Source: Algimonas ampicilliniresistens (lineage in GTDB: Bacteria > Pseudomonadota > Alphaproteobacteria > Caulobacterales > Maricaulaceae). From it: a DNA stretch of 64,000 nucleotides. Positions within the stretch are counted from its first letter, which is position 1, and each line of letters opens with the position of its first letter. The stretch is taken from positions 310,001 through 374,000 of the forward strand of contig NZ_BSNK01000002.1 of the NCBI RefSeq assembly GCF_030159955.1. The letters run 5' to 3'. The position numbers and the translations under genes are program-made. The notes beneath the pieces are model-generated. The model was not told the DNA's origin. It worked only from the letters and a program-made list of their open reading frames with translations, and searched no databases. Shown here in pieces: positions 16,237 to 25,978 of this stretch.

Positions 16237-19110
16237 TTAATCTTCTTCAGCTTTCGCTTGCGCTTTCGCCTCAGCAGCTGCCTCCATATCGGTCAGGGCC
16301 ACATCTTCGAGGGACCGGTCGATCATTTCGACGGTAAAGCACTCGATCTGATCGCCTTTGCGAATGTCTTCGTAATTCTCAAAGGCCATACCACATTCCA
16401 TGCCCGCTTGGACTTTCTCGACTTCTTCCTTGAAGCGTTTGAGCGTCTTGAGCGTGCCTTCGTGGATCACAACATCGTCGCGCAAGAGACGGACGCCGGA
16501 CCCGCGTTCCACACGACCATCCGTAACGCGACAACCCGCGACCTTGCCGAGTTTGGAAATGTTGAACACTTCCAGGATTTCGGCGTAACCGATGAACGTC
16601 TCGCGACGCTCCGGTTTGATCATGCCCGTCAGTGCGCCTTCGATCTCTTCGATCAGTTGGTAAATCACTGAATAGTAACGGATTTCTACACCTTCACGCT
16701 CTGCCAACTCCTTGGCTTGCTTGTTGGCGCGTACATTGAAGGCGATGATCGGCGCTTCGGCCGTTTTGGCCATCTGCACATCGCTTTCGGAAATACCACC
16801 GGCTGCCGAGTAGATGACATTGGCTTTGACTTCCGAATTGGACAACCCTTCGAGCGACGCTTTGATCGCTTCGGCAGAACCTTGAACGTCGGCTTTGACC
16901 AGCAGAGGAAGTTCGGACACTTCCTTGTTCTGCAGCTTCGCCATCATCTGTTCCATCGACGCCAAAGCTGACGGCACAGCGGCGAGGGCCTGCTTTTTCT
17001 TACGCTGACGATATTCGACAATTTCGCGGGCTTTCTGTTCGCCATCGACAACGGCAAATGGTTCGCCCGGCATTGGTGCACCGTCCAAACCCATGACTTC
17101 GACCGCCATACTCGGGCCGACCTTTTTAAGCTGCTTGCCGCGCTCATCCATCATGGCCTTGACCTTGCCCATATATTCGTCGGCCACGATCATATCGCCG
17201 CGTTGCAGCGTGCCGCGTTTGACAAGCAAGGTGGTGACAGCACCGCGACCTTTTTCGAACCGGCTTTCGATCACAAGACCATCCGGATTGCGTTTCGGAT
17301 TGGCTTTCAGTTCCATCAGTTCGGCTTGAAGCGAAATCGCCTCGGCCAGCGCATCCAGTCCTGTGCCTTCTTTGGCAGAGACCGGAATGGCTTGGACATC
17401 GCCCGACATGGATTCTGTGATGACCTCATATTGCAGCAAGTCAGTTTCGATTTTCTGCGGATTGGCCTCATACGTATCCATCTTGTTGATGGCGACGATG
17501 ATCGGCTTGCCAGCTGCGCGCGCATAACGGATCGACTCGATGGTCTGAGGTTTCACGCCGTCATCGGCAGCAACAACCAGAACCACGATATCAACCGCTT
17601 CGGCACCGCGTGTGCGCATTTGCGCGAATGCGGCATGGCCGGGCGTGTCCAGCACGGTGATCTTATCGCCAGACTTAAGCTGCAACTGATAAGCACCAAT
17701 ATGCTGGGTGATACCACCCGCTTCGCCAGCCGCCACATCGGTTGAGCGCAAGGCATCGAGAAGTGACGTTTTACCGTGATCGACATGACCCATAATAGCG
17801 ATGACAGGGGCCCGCGGCTTGCGGTCCTTTTCTTGGCTCGGTGTATCGTCGATCAGGAAGTCATCTTCGACATCGGCTTCGGAGACACGTTTCACAACGT
17901 GGCCGAAATCTTCAACGATCACTTGCGCCGTATCCGCGTCGATGACGTCATTCAGCGTGGACATCGTGCCCTGCTGCATCAGATATTTCACTACGTCTGC
18001 ACCGCGTTCAGCCATCCGGTTGGCCAGATCAGCAATCGTAATCGTTTCCGGCACGACCACTTCGCGCTGCACTTTCTCACGTGAGCCAGAGCCACCCATT
18101 CGGCGCTGACGTTCACGTTCGCGCTTGCGTTTGACCGCTGCGAGGGACCGTTGGCGATCTTCATTATCGGATAGAGCCGAAACAATCGTCAGCTTACCAC
18201 GACGACGTTTCTGTTCGCCTTTGGAACGGGTCGGCGGCGGCGTGTTGCGTTTCTTCTTGATCCGTCCACCCGCTTTTTCGATCTCGGACAGATTCTCTTC
18301 ACTGCCGTCTTTGCGCTCAAGCGGCGATCCGACAGATTTACGCTGCAAGCGTTCCTGTTCTTCCTTCTCTTTAAGCCGACGTTCTTCTTCTTCTTTCTCA
18401 ATGCGCTGCAGCTCGGCCTCTTCTTCGGCCTTCTTTTTGGCTTCGAGCATTTGCTGCTCATCGCGCATACGGGCTTGGCGAGCTTCGGCTTCTGCGGCCT
18501 TCTTGGCGGCGCGTTCTTCGGCCTGAGCTTGAGCTTGAGCGAGCGCTTGCTGACGGGCGCGATATTCAGCTTCCGACAGACCCAATTCACGTGCAGCCGC
18601 TGCGACGGCGTCGGCACTCATGACTTTGGGTTTTGGTTTGGGCTTAGGCTTCGGTTTAGCTGCGGCAGCCGTTTTGATCGGTGGCGCCAATGTTGCCGGC
18701 TTGGCCTTCGTCTCGGTTGGCTTCACAGCCTCAGGCGTAGCGCGGCGAGCGACAGCGCCTTCAGGTGCCGGAATTTCGACCGCTTTTGGTTCGGCTTTTG
18801 CCACAGGCTTAGGCGCTGCCGTCGTCGCGGCGGCAGGCGTGGGCGTTGGTGCGGCAGGCGTGGGCGTAGGTGTAGGTGTAGGTGTAGGTGTTGCCGCAGG
18901 CGCTGTGCGCGGCTTCAACTGGATTTTCGGCTTCGCGCCAGTCGACCCGGCCGCGCCAGCACCTGGTTTAACCAAGCGCTTTTTCTTCTTCTCAACCACC
19001 ACAGCAGATGGACGCGCCGTTGTCCGGCGCGGGCCCCGTGTGGGTCCACCGGGACGGCCGCCGCCAAAACCGCCAGGACGGCGTGGTTTGTTATCGTTAT
19101 TGTCGCTCAT
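16237..19110 (-). CDS. infB: Translation initiation factor IF-2
   Basis: The 957-aa GTPase places initiator tRNA on the 30S subunit. The N-terminal third is low-complexity: Gly/Arg, then Thr-Pro and Lys-Pro repeats (residues about 70-165), then a charged coiled coil with [21 protein letters not shown]. An IF2_N segment follows ([21 protein letters not shown]). The G domain starts near residue 438 with [20 protein letters not shown] and NKMD, followed by domains II-IV with [14 protein letters not shown]. The N-terminus starts [11 protein letters not shown]. It is expressed from the rimP-nusA-ylxR operon. The repeat-coded segment may vary in length between strains. Confidence 0.97.
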   Translation of the reverse strand: MSDNNDNKPRRPGGFGGGRPGGPTRGPRRTTARPSAVVVEKKKKRLVKPGAGAAGSTGAKPKIQLKPRTAPAATPTPTPTPTPTPAAPTPTPAAATTAAPKPVAKAEPKAVEIPAPEGAVARRATPEAVKPTETKAKPATLAPPIKTAAAAKPKPKPKPKPKVMSADAVAAAARELGLSEAEYRARQQALAQAQAQAEERAAKKAAEAEARQARMRDEQQMLEAKKKAEEEAELQRIEKEEEERRLKEKEEQERLQRKSVGSPLERKDGSEENLSEIEKAGGRIKKKRNTPPPTRSKGEQKRRRGKLTIVSALSDNEDRQRSLAAVKRKRERERQRRMGGSGSREKVQREVVVPETITIADLANRMAERGADVVKYLMQQGTMSTLNDVIDADTAQVIVEDFGHVVKRVSEADVEDDFLIDDTPSQEKDRKPRAPVIAIMGHVDHGKTSLLDALRSTDVAAGEAGGITQHIGAYQLQLKSGDKITVLDTPGHAAFAQMRTRGAEAVDIVVLVVAADDGVKPQTIESIRYARAAGKPIIVAINKMDTYEANPQKIETDLLQYEVITESMSGDVQAIPVSAKEGTGLDALAEAISLQAELMELKANPKRNPDGLVIESRFEKGRGAVTTLLVKRGTLQRGDMIVADEYMGKVKAMMDERGKQLKKVGPSMAVEVMGLDGAPMPGEPFAVVDGEQKAREIVEYRQRKKKQALAAVPSALASMEQMMAKLQNKEVSELPLLVKADVQGSAEAIKASLEGLSNSEVKANVIYSAAGGISESDVQMAKTAEAPIIAFNVRANKQAKELAEREGVEIRYYSVIYQLIEEIEGALTGMIKPERRETFIGYAEILEVFNISKLGKVAGCRVTDGRVERGSGVRLLRDDVVIHEGTLKTLKRFKEEVEKVQAGMECGMAFENYEDIRKGDQIECFTVEMIDRSLEDVALTDMEAAAEAKAQAKAEED
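18866..18889. repeat. Four perfect GTAGGT hexamers inside infB
   Basis: Four tandem GTAGGT units on the plus strand encode the (Thr-Pro)n tract of IF-2 on the minus strand, flanked by imperfect copies. A second imperfect repeat at about 18624-18660 encodes Lys-Pro repeats. In-frame slippage would only change linker length. Confidence 0.8.
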
Positions 19111-19258
19111 TCTATTCTTTCAAATCATCATATCGTCAAAACGGGTCCTGGGTTGCCATCAGCCAGGTTTTATATGGGCCAGGACGCCCGCTTTCAAAGC
19201 CGTTAAATTCCGGCCCCTCTCTGCGACGGGCCGCAACCTAGCGGGAAACTCTAGTTTT

Positions 19259-19993
19259 TCAACCGCCCTTGGGGGGCGGTCTTTTTAGGGGCGGAGGCTC
19301 CAAACTAATCTCATGGTGCGCATCTGCCCAATCGCTTGGTACAAGGGGTTCAAACCCGGATAGCCGAACAGCCGAGGCCTTCATCGCCTTAACCATAGGC
19401 CCGACCAATATAGCCGCGTGAACAACCGGATCACGTCCAAGCGCGTTACCAATTTCAAGCGCCGTCAGGCACCCAATCACGGCGGGGTCCGGACGCTCTA
19501 ATTCTCTCGCCGTGGCCAAACTCAATGTTCGCAATTTACCGCGACCATCTGGAGCCCCGTCTGACGCCTCAATCCGCAAAGCCACATCACCGCGCGATGC
19601 AGGCTCTCTCACACCCGTTTGACCGAAAACCAACCGTCCGCCTTTACGGGCCATCGTCAACTGACCCAGCATATGCCGACGCAGCTGATCACGCGTATGC
19701 GCCACGAGCGTATCGGCGTCGACAGCGACTTTCGTTTTGAAACCGCGGGCAAAGCCACCTTTCTTGACGGCCTGACGCAGCAGGGCCTCATTCGCAGACA
19801 CCCAAACACCCCGACCCGGCAATTTGCCATAAACATCCGCCACGACCTGACCGTCTGGCGATAGCACATAGCGCACCATCCGATCGGGATCACGGACCTC
19901 GCCCGTCGCGACGCAGCGGCGCTCGCGCGATTTGTGACCGCGACGATCTTCCTCGGTTTGTTCGAGGTTAGGGATGTCGGACTCGGCGCTCAA
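19259..19993 (-). CDS. ylxR: YlxR-type RNA-binding protein fused to an L7Ae-like domain
   Basis: The 244-aa protein has an N-terminal YlxR (DUF448) domain, with RERRCVATGEVRDPDRMVRYVLSPDG and KLPGRGVWV at about residues 24-68. A C-terminal part has the style of ribosomal L7Ae-like or tRNA-binding folds (about 90-230). It lies between nusA and infB in the standard order. YlxR proteins are thought to act as RNA-binding or regulatory factors linked to translation. The two-domain form is common in alphaproteobacteria. Confidence 0.88.
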   Translation of the reverse strand: MSAESDIPNLEQTEEDRRGHKSRERRCVATGEVRDPDRMVRYVLSPDGQVVADVYGKLPGRGVWVSANEALLRQAVKKGGFARGFKTKVAVDADTLVAHTRDQLRRHMLGQLTMARKGGRLVFGQTGVREPASRGDVALRIEASDGAPDGRGKLRTLSLATARELERPDPAVIGCLTALEIGNALGRDPVVHAAILVGPMVKAMKASAVRLSGFEPLVPSDWADAHHEISLEPPPLKRPPPKGG

Positions 19994-20020
19994 ACGGGCC
20001 GTCCTGGGGCTATAGGCGCA

Positions 20021-21712
20021 TTAAGCGCCCACGCCTTTGTTTTGGGGGCCATCAGTATTAAACAAGGCCTCGGCAGCATCGATGGCACGTTCCGGCGCGA
20101 CATATTCATTCGCCCCCTCTTCGCCTTCAGCCTCTTCCTCATCCTGATATAGGTCTTCCTCACTGATCCAGCCGGCGTGGACACGCGCGCGCATGATCAT
20201 GTTGGTTGCCTCTTCGGCCGTGAACTTCATGCCTTCGAATAAGCCAGGCTCGCGGATTTTTTCACCATCCTTAAACTCGACATAACCCGTCAGATCATCC
20301 GGCACCAAGCCAGCCACATCCTCGACCGAGACAATCTCGTTCTCGCCGAAGATGACAGCCATTGGGAGCGTCACACCATCGATTTCGAGAACGCCGTCCT
20401 CAACACCAAGCTCGATGCGTTTCGCATTCTGCTCTTGTGCGATCTTTTCGAGATATTCGCGGGCGCGGGTTTGTAGCTCTTCCGCCGTTTCATCATCAAA
20501 GCCTTCAATAGAGGAAAGCTCGGCCATTTCGACATAACCGACTTCTTCCATCGTCTCGAAACCCTCAGATACGAGCAACTGCGCGACCATTTCGTCGACA
20601 TCCAGACCCACCATGAACAGTTGGGACCGTTCGCGGAATTCTTGCTGGCGGCGTTCGCTTTCTTGCTCTTCCGTCAGAATATCCAACGCCCAACCAGACA
20701 GTTGCGACGCGAGCCTGACATTTTGGCCGCGACGGCCAATAGCAAGGCTGAGCTGCTCTTCAGGGACAACAACTTCGATCCGGTCATCGGCTTCGTGAAT
20801 GACGACCTTCGCGACAGTGGCAGGCTGCAACGCGTTGACGATAAATGTGCCGACATCTTCTGTGTAAGGAATAATGTCGATCCGCTCGCCTTGTAATTCA
20901 TTGACGACGGCTTGAACGCGCGAACCGCGCATACCGACACAGGCTCCGACCGGGTCGATCGAGCTGTCATTAGAATAGACGGCGATCTTAGCCCGGCTGC
21001 CCGGGTCACGCGCAACGGCAACAATTTGAATTGTGCCCTCATAAACTTCCGGCACTTCCTGCGCAAAGAGTTGCGCCATAAATTGCGGGTGAGCGCGTGA
21101 CAGGAAGATTTGGCTGCCGCGTTGTTCTTCGCGCACATCCATAATGTAGGCGCGGATACGATCGCCTGGTTTGACGTTTTCGCGCGGCAGAGCCTGATCA
21201 CGGCGGATCACGGCTTCAGCGCGACCCAGATCAACAATGATGTGACCATATTCGACGCGCTTGACGATACCGTTGATGATCTCACCGATACGGTCTTTGA
21301 ATTCTTCAAATTGACGTGCGCGTTCGGCTTCACGGGTCTTCTGAGTGATGACCTGTTTGGCGAGGTGTGTCTGAACCCGGCTGGGCTCAATCATTGGCAG
21401 CGGCGTGTTGATTTCTGTGCCGATTTCGGCCTCAGGATTATCCAGCTGAGCCGTCGCAAGGTCGACATCAATATATTCGTTTTCGACTTCTTCGCGCACA
21501 GTCATGACCCGTCGCAGGCTCATCTCACCCGTTTCAGGGTGCAGAAATGCGCGGATATCAAGCTCGGCACCGTAACGCATTTTCGCGGCACGTTCGAAGG
21601 CTTCTTCAATCGCGGCCAGCACGATCTGTTTGTCGATGGCTTTTTCTTCAGCAACCGCTTTCGCGATCTGCAGCCATTCCAGTTTATTTGCGGAAACGCC
21701 GGCAATACCCAT
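20021..21712 (-). CDS. nusA: Transcription termination/antitermination factor NusA
   Basis: The 563-aa protein has an N-terminal RNA-polymerase-binding domain (KLEWLQIAKAVAEEKAIDKQIVLAAIEEAFERAA), then S1 (VKRVEYGHIIVDLGRAEAVI), two KH domains (GVCVGMRGSRVQAVVNEL-like and LAIGRRGQNVRLASQL), and helix-hairpin-helix repeats of the acidic C-terminal region. It binds elongating RNA polymerase and controls pausing, termination and rRNA antitermination. It follows rimP by 4 bp. The acidic tail (DEEEAEGEEGANEYV) is long. Confidence 0.97.
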   Translation of the reverse strand: MGIAGVSANKLEWLQIAKAVAEEKAIDKQIVLAAIEEAFERAAKMRYGAELDIRAFLHPETGEMSLRRVMTVREEVENEYIDVDLATAQLDNPEAEIGTEINTPLPMIEPSRVQTHLAKQVITQKTREAERARQFEEFKDRIGEIINGIVKRVEYGHIIVDLGRAEAVIRRDQALPRENVKPGDRIRAYIMDVREEQRGSQIFLSRAHPQFMAQLFAQEVPEVYEGTIQIVAVARDPGSRAKIAVYSNDSSIDPVGACVGMRGSRVQAVVNELQGERIDIIPYTEDVGTFIVNALQPATVAKVVIHEADDRIEVVVPEEQLSLAIGRRGQNVRLASQLSGWALDILTEEQESERRQQEFRERSQLFMVGLDVDEMVAQLLVSEGFETMEEVGYVEMAELSSIEGFDDETAEELQTRAREYLEKIAQEQNAKRIELGVEDGVLEIDGVTLPMAVIFGENEIVSVEDVAGLVPDDLTGYVEFKDGEKIREPGLFEGMKFTAEEATNMIMRARVHAGWISEEDLYQDEEEAEGEEGANEYVAPERAIDAAEALFNTDGPQNKGVGA

Positions 21713-21716
21713 GGCG

Positions 21717-22271
21717 CTATTCCTCCTCGTCCTTGGCTGCGGCCTGGGTCATTGCCATGGCCGCCTCTTTTTTGCGCTGGCCTTCTTCGACCAACTCATC
21801 CGTAATCAGAAGCTTGGCCTCTGAAATCCAATCAAACGGGATTGACGCGGTCGCGTCCTTTTCGCCGTCCAGATTAATGTCCACATGGCCATCTTCGACC
21901 CCGGCCAGCACGCCGCGAAACCGCTTGCGACCCTCGACCATCCGGTCAAGCTCAAGCCTGGCGAGATAGCCTTCATAGGCCGTGAAATCTTTAATGTCCG
22001 TCAGCGGTCGGTCGATACCGGGACTGCTGACTTCCAAAACATAGGCATCATCAAGCGGATCTTCGACTTCCATGATCGCAGATAATTCGCGCGATAAGGA
22101 CTGACAGTTTTCAATCCCCATCAGGCCGTCGCTTTTACGTTCGGCCATGATCTGTACGGTGCGGCGCTTGCCCGCCATGACGCGCACGCGAACGACCCGA
22201 AGACCCAAGTCTTCGGCAATAGGCTCTGCGAGCTCTAAAACGCGTTCGTCGATATGTGTCTTGGTTTTCAG
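21717..22271 (-). CDS. rimP: Ribosome maturation factor RimP (probable CTG start)
   Basis: RimP assists 30S assembly. The conserved core is clear (EDLGLRVVRVRVMAGKRRTVQI, NCQSLSRELSAIM, YVLEVSSPGIDRPL). The first ATG, GTG or TTG in frame (TTG at 22208) would remove the first helix. The same frame extends upstream as KTKTHIDERVLELAEPIA, exactly the expected N-terminal helix, and is closed by a TAA two codons ahead of CTG at 22271-22269. AAGGA lies 6 nt before that CTG. I therefore call a CTG start and a 184-aa protein. This is a rare start codon; a sequencing error is the main alternative. Confidence 0.85.
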   Translation of the reverse strand: MKTKTHIDERVLELAEPIAEDLGLRVVRVRVMAGKRRTVQIMAERKSDGLMGIENCQSLSRELSAIMEVEDPLDDAYVLEVSSPGIDRPLTDIKDFTAYEGYLARLELDRMVEGRKRFRGVLAGVEDGHVDINLDGEKDATASIPFDWISEAKLLITDELVEEGQRKKEAAMAMTQAAAKDEEE

Positions 22272-22554
22272 TGCTTATCCTTCAATTCGCCAATAAAAAA
22301 ACGGCCCGCCGTTGCCGGGGGCCGCCTGGCTGGCAACTGCCAGAACCGGCGATGTTGTGCTGCATGTAGAGAGCTTTATCCAGTTTTTCAAGAGATGTTG
22401 GCACTCGAATATTTGGGTCGGATTTCGCGTCTCAGCGTCCTTTAATCAAGGCCACTGTAAGCGACTGTGACGTCTATATTGACTTGCTAACACTATTGTT
22501 ACACTTTTGCGACAAGATCGTCACACAAATGACATGCGTATAGAAGGCAAATTT

Positions 22555-23145
22555 ATGACTGAGTCCCTCACATTGCTTCAATTTCAATCGCCTTGGCAGG
22601 GTCGAGCGGGCTTTGCACGCTTCACACTTGACCCAACGACAGGTCAGGTCGCTGAGTCCAAATCGATCAAAGTGAAGAAGATGCTTAAAAAAGGGAAGGG
22701 CGGTATCGACGGCCTAATCCTGCAGCCCGCTTGGCCGACCAACCGGCATCTCTGCGTCCTTCCATCTGAAAACACGCTTCACTTGCGTGAAGTCGTTGGC
22801 GGACAGATTGATTTTAACGTCGATCCAATCGATATTTGCGATCCATCTTATAAGGGAACGATCAAGGAGCGCTTGCTTTATCGGTCTTTCGCCTTTGAGA
22901 CGGGCTCCAACCGCATTGTCTTCTCTGATTTGGAAGGTCGTTTGTTAGGGCCAGAACGCACCGCGTTTGATATTTTCCCGACGACTGACTTCTCTCCTTT
23001 TGCGCGGCTGGTCCGGATGATTGACGATCCGCAGGCACGCCAAAAACTGATCGAAGATCTCCAAAACCACCGGTTTGAATATCCGGATTGGATCGAAGCG
23101 GGTCGCAGCGGAGTGCTTAACTCCGTACACGCTGCTGCGAATTGA
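22555..23145 (+). CDS. Hypothetical cytoplasmic protein
   Basis: The 196-aa product starts MTESLTLLQFQSPWQGRAGF. It has no signal peptide or membrane helix and contains a basic stretch (KSIKVKKMLKKGKGG) near residue 45. I do not recognise it. GAAGG precedes ATG 22555 by about 8 nt, preferred over the frame opening at 22507. It is divergent from rimP and convergent with trmB. The 283-bp upstream gap holds AT-rich sequence (for example GTCTATATTGACTTGC) that probably carries promoters for both directions, but no box could be fixed. Confidence 0.6.
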   Translation: MTESLTLLQFQSPWQGRAGFARFTLDPTTGQVAESKSIKVKKMLKKGKGGIDGLILQPAWPTNRHLCVLPSENTLHLREVVGGQIDFNVDPIDICDPSYKGTIKERLLYRSFAFETGSNRIVFSDLEGRLLGPERTAFDIFPTTDFSPFARLVRMIDDPQARQKLIEDLQNHRFEYPDWIEAGRSGVLNSVHAAAN

Positions 23146-23158
23146 GGTTACATCGCCG

Positions 23159-23830
23159 CTACAGGCGATCGAACTCAAACCAATAGGGGGTGCGCCCTTC
23201 GCGACGCGCCTTCGCCTCATATTTTGTCCCAGGCCAACCCTCTGGCGGCTGTTTGGGATCGCCGCCCGCCCAGTCAAATCCGCCGCCTACCTTATGGGAA
23301 TGCGTCCGGAACCGAGTCAGCGCCCAATCTACATAATGTGGAATATCTGAGGCGAAGGTTAGGCGCCCGCCTGGCTCAACAACCCTATAGAGCTCTTCGA
23401 TGAAAGCAGTTCGGATCAGGCGCCGCTTATTGTGCCGCGCCTTTGGCCACGGGTCCGGGAATAGAATGTAAACGCGCGACAGACAGCTATCCGGCATCTC
23501 AGCCATCAACTCACGCACATCCCCGCGAAATAGGTGGACATTGTTCAGGCCGCCATCCGCTACGGCCTTAACCGCTTTGGCCGTCCCGTTCAAAAACGGC
23601 TCCGCGCCGAGAATTGAAACCTCGGGATGAGTTTTCGCCAAGTGAATGAGATGCGTTCCGGTGCCGTAACCGATTTCAAGCCAACGCGGCGCAGGCGGTA
23701 GAGCATCCCCAGGCTTGATCTCCAGCCGCGGCCAATGTGTCTCTATAAGTTCGGCTTGCGCAGGCGATAAAGTGCGGCCTTTGGCGCGGCCAAAGGTACG
23801 AAAACGATCTTGTTCCGGGTTAAAACTCAT
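23159..23830 (-). CDS. trmB: tRNA (guanine-N7)-methyltransferase
   Basis: This SAM-dependent enzyme makes m7G46 in tRNA. It shows LEIGYGTGTHLIHLA (SAM-binding motif I), GAEPFLNGTAKAV and the TrmB signature LFPDPWPKARHNKRRLI, ending TKYEAKARREGRTPYWFEF. I choose ATG 23830 (MSFNPEQDRFRTFGRAKGR, 223 aa), which matches family starts; a TTG at 23866 would add 12 residues. It lies downstream of the lnt/XRE genes on the same strand. Confidence 0.93.
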   Translation of the reverse strand: MSFNPEQDRFRTFGRAKGRTLSPAQAELIETHWPRLEIKPGDALPPAPRWLEIGYGTGTHLIHLAKTHPEVSILGAEPFLNGTAKAVKAVADGGLNNVHLFRGDVRELMAEMPDSCLSRVYILFPDPWPKARHNKRRLIRTAFIEELYRVVEPGGRLTFASDIPHYVDWALTRFRTHSHKVGGGFDWAGGDPKQPPEGWPGTKYEAKARREGRTPYWFEFDRL

Positions 23831-23895
23831 GCCCGCGCACTGGCCGCGATTGACCCCTTGAGTCAACCAGCCGTCAACCGTTGCAGCGCCTACAG

Positions 23896-24321
23896 CTAGC
23901 CGTCCTTGTCGGCACTATCTTTGGCGAGACTACGCGCCAATTCAAGGATCTGACGGCGAACCGCCTTATTGGTGATTTGCGACACGGCTTTGGCCAACGC
24001 AACGCCGTCTGAGCTATTGATGAAATCATAGACGATCGGCATCTGATCATTCTCAGAGAACTCACCAGCTTCAATCTGATTAGTCATGCCTTCAAAGAAA
24101 TAGCTAATCGGCACATCCAGAACCTGCGACAGACGCCAGAGACGTGACGCACCAACGCGGTTGGTCCCGCGCTCATATTTCTGAACCTGCTGGAAAGTGA
24201 CGCCGAGCTGGTCGCCAAGTTTTTCTTGGCTCATTTTGAGAATTTGACGCCGCAAGCGAACACGCGCGCCGACGTGTACATCGACCGGGTTCGCCGATCG
24301 CGGTGCATGTTTATTGATCAT
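23896..24321 (-). CDS. XRE-family DNA-binding regulator
   Basis: The 140-aa protein has a helix-turn-helix of the Cro/C1 type (about residues 20-75: VGARVRLRRQILKMSQEKLGDQLGVTFQQVQKYERG) and a C-terminal helical part. Proteins of this form are widespread in alphaproteobacteria, often with unknown targets. ATG 24321 (MINKHAPRSANPVDVHVG) fits homologous starts better than the frame opening at 24363. It follows lnt by 55 bp on the same strand and precedes trmB. Confidence 0.85.
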   Translation of the reverse strand: MINKHAPRSANPVDVHVGARVRLRRQILKMSQEKLGDQLGVTFQQVQKYERGTNRVGASRLWRLSQVLDVPISYFFEGMTNQIEAGEFSENDQMPIVYDFINSSDGVALAKAVSQITNKAVRRQILELARSLAKDSADKDG

Positions 24322-24376
24322 TATACCTATACCCCTTGGCGTAAGATCCGTTCCAACGGTCACGCCAATGCCGTTC

Positions 24377-25978
24377 CTAGCGGCGGCGTAGGCCGATCAT
24401 CCCTAGTAATAATAAACATAGATTAAGCAAGCTCAGCGCTGCGTTGACCCATGTCATCGGGAGCTTAGGACCCAATGGTAGCGGTAACACTGCGTCAATA
24501 TGCCCATCTAGACTACCGTCCAGAACGCGGTCTGCGCGCCCAAATGGGTCGAAAACACCGCTAATGCCGTTTGACGCGGACCGGATCAGAGGCAAACCTT
24601 CTTCAATAGCCCGGTAGCGCGCGATAGCGGCGTGTTGGGCCGGGCCGATTGTCCCGCCAAACCAAGCATCATTGCTTTGATTAAGAATAGCCTGCGGCGC
24701 AGCCTGGCCGTTTTGACCACCCCGGGGCGTTAGTCCCGGAAAAATGACCTCATAGCAGATCTGCGGTGAAATCGGGGGCAGGCCCGGAAAGTTCGCGATA
24801 CGCTTGTCCGAGGCTGGCGAGATCGAGCCCAAAGCTGTCGACACTAATCGCGCGCCAATTCGCTCAACCCATTCACCCCCTGGAATGAACTCGCCAAACG
24901 GGACGAGCTTAGCCTTATCATTGGTCGCAGCAACAGCCGGATTGCCGAATTCATCAAAGGTGATCGCGACAGAGCTATTATAATAGCGGCGCTTCGGACG
25001 ACCTTCGCCATCTGGACTCACTTCGATGCGCAGAGAATTCATGAGCCAGACCGGGGGCGTCGCTGTTCTCTGGGTCAACAAAGCCCCCATCGCGCTTAGA
25101 AGCGGCTCATTCTCAATCGCCAGACCGTTCACTGCGCCTTCAGGCCAGACCAGATGTGTCACCGTTTCTATGCCCGGCTCCAAACTCGCCGCAATGTAAC
25201 GGTTTACGATCTGAACAGATGTGTCCGGGTTCATTTTCTCTGACTGTCGGAACGGCACATCGACCAGCCGCAAGGTCACGCCGGGTTGCGTCTCAATCGT
25301 CGCGGTCGACAGACGCCAGCTGCCAAAACCGATCATTCCAGCGAGAATGAGGACCACGCCCAGCGCCGGGCGCCAGTCGCGCAATAACACCGCAATACCG
25401 ATCAAAGCAGCGGCGATATAGATGATCATCGTCAGCCCATAAACACCGATCAAACTCGCCACCTGACTGGTCGCGCCGCCAGGTTCGAAAGCATAGGCGG
25501 CCATATTCCAAGGGAAACCGGATAGGATATGACCGCGGGCCAGCTCCGCAATCATGAAAGCCGCCACAAAAATCAGCCCGGCACGCCAGATCGACGCGCC
25601 GCCCATCATTCGGGCGGCAACACTCCCCGCCACAGCCCAAAACAGCGCCAGCACAACCGCCAACCCACCGACCAATGGCGGGATCATCGGCAGAAATTCA
25701 GGCCCCCGTTCGATGAAAGCAGACGCGATCCAAAAACAACTGGCCGAGAACCAGCCGAGACCGAACAGCAAACCAGTCCAGAACCCCGCCCGACCCGGAC
25801 GCGCCCAGCGCGACACACCGATGAGGCGGACAAACAAAATGGTGAGGGACAGGAGCGTGACACCCCAAAAGTGAAATGGGGCAAAACCGAGAACCGCAAT
25901 CGCACCAGCGGCGATCATAGCGAGCCGGGGACCCCAGCCTTGCGCCGTCCACCCGCGTGAGCGGTCGGATGACATCAT
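24377..25978 (-). CDS. lnt: Apolipoprotein N-acyltransferase
   Basis: A 533-aa inner-membrane enzyme that adds the third acyl chain to lipoproteins. An N-terminal multi-helix membrane domain leads to a periplasmic nitrilase-like domain with the expected catalytic triad: Glu in VWPEGAV (about residue 283), Lys in NDKAKLVPFGE (about 354) and Cys in PQICYEVIFP (about 406), followed by SNDAWFGGTIGPAQH. Its ATG overlaps the corC stop by 4 bp. It serves the many lipoproteins of this window, such as the avidin-like, DUF302 and amidohydrolase products. Confidence 0.96.
   Translation of the reverse strand: MMSSDRSRGWTAQGWGPRLAMIAAGAIAVLGFAPFHFWGVTLLSLTILFVRLIGVSRWARPGRAGFWTGLLFGLGWFSASCFWIASAFIERGPEFLPMIPPLVGGLAVVLALFWAVAGSVAARMMGGASIWRAGLIFVAAFMIAELARGHILSGFPWNMAAYAFEPGGATSQVASLIGVYGLTMIIYIAAALIGIAVLLRDWRPALGVVLILAGMIGFGSWRLSTATIETQPGVTLRLVDVPFRQSEKMNPDTSVQIVNRYIAASLEPGIETVTHLVWPEGAVNGLAIENEPLLSAMGALLTQRTATPPVWLMNSLRIEVSPDGEGRPKRRYYNSSVAITFDEFGNPAVAATNDKAKLVPFGEFIPGGEWVERIGARLVSTALGSISPASDKRIANFPGLPPISPQICYEVIFPGLTPRGGQNGQAAPQAILNQSNDAWFGGTIGPAQHAAIARYRAIEEGLPLIRSASNGISGVFDPFGRADRVLDGSLDGHIDAVLPLPLGPKLPMTWVNAALSLLNLCLLLLGMIGLRRR

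Noticed and set aside
21110-21805. 231-codon open frame antisense to nusA/rimP
   Set aside because: Shadow frame opposite clear coding sequence.
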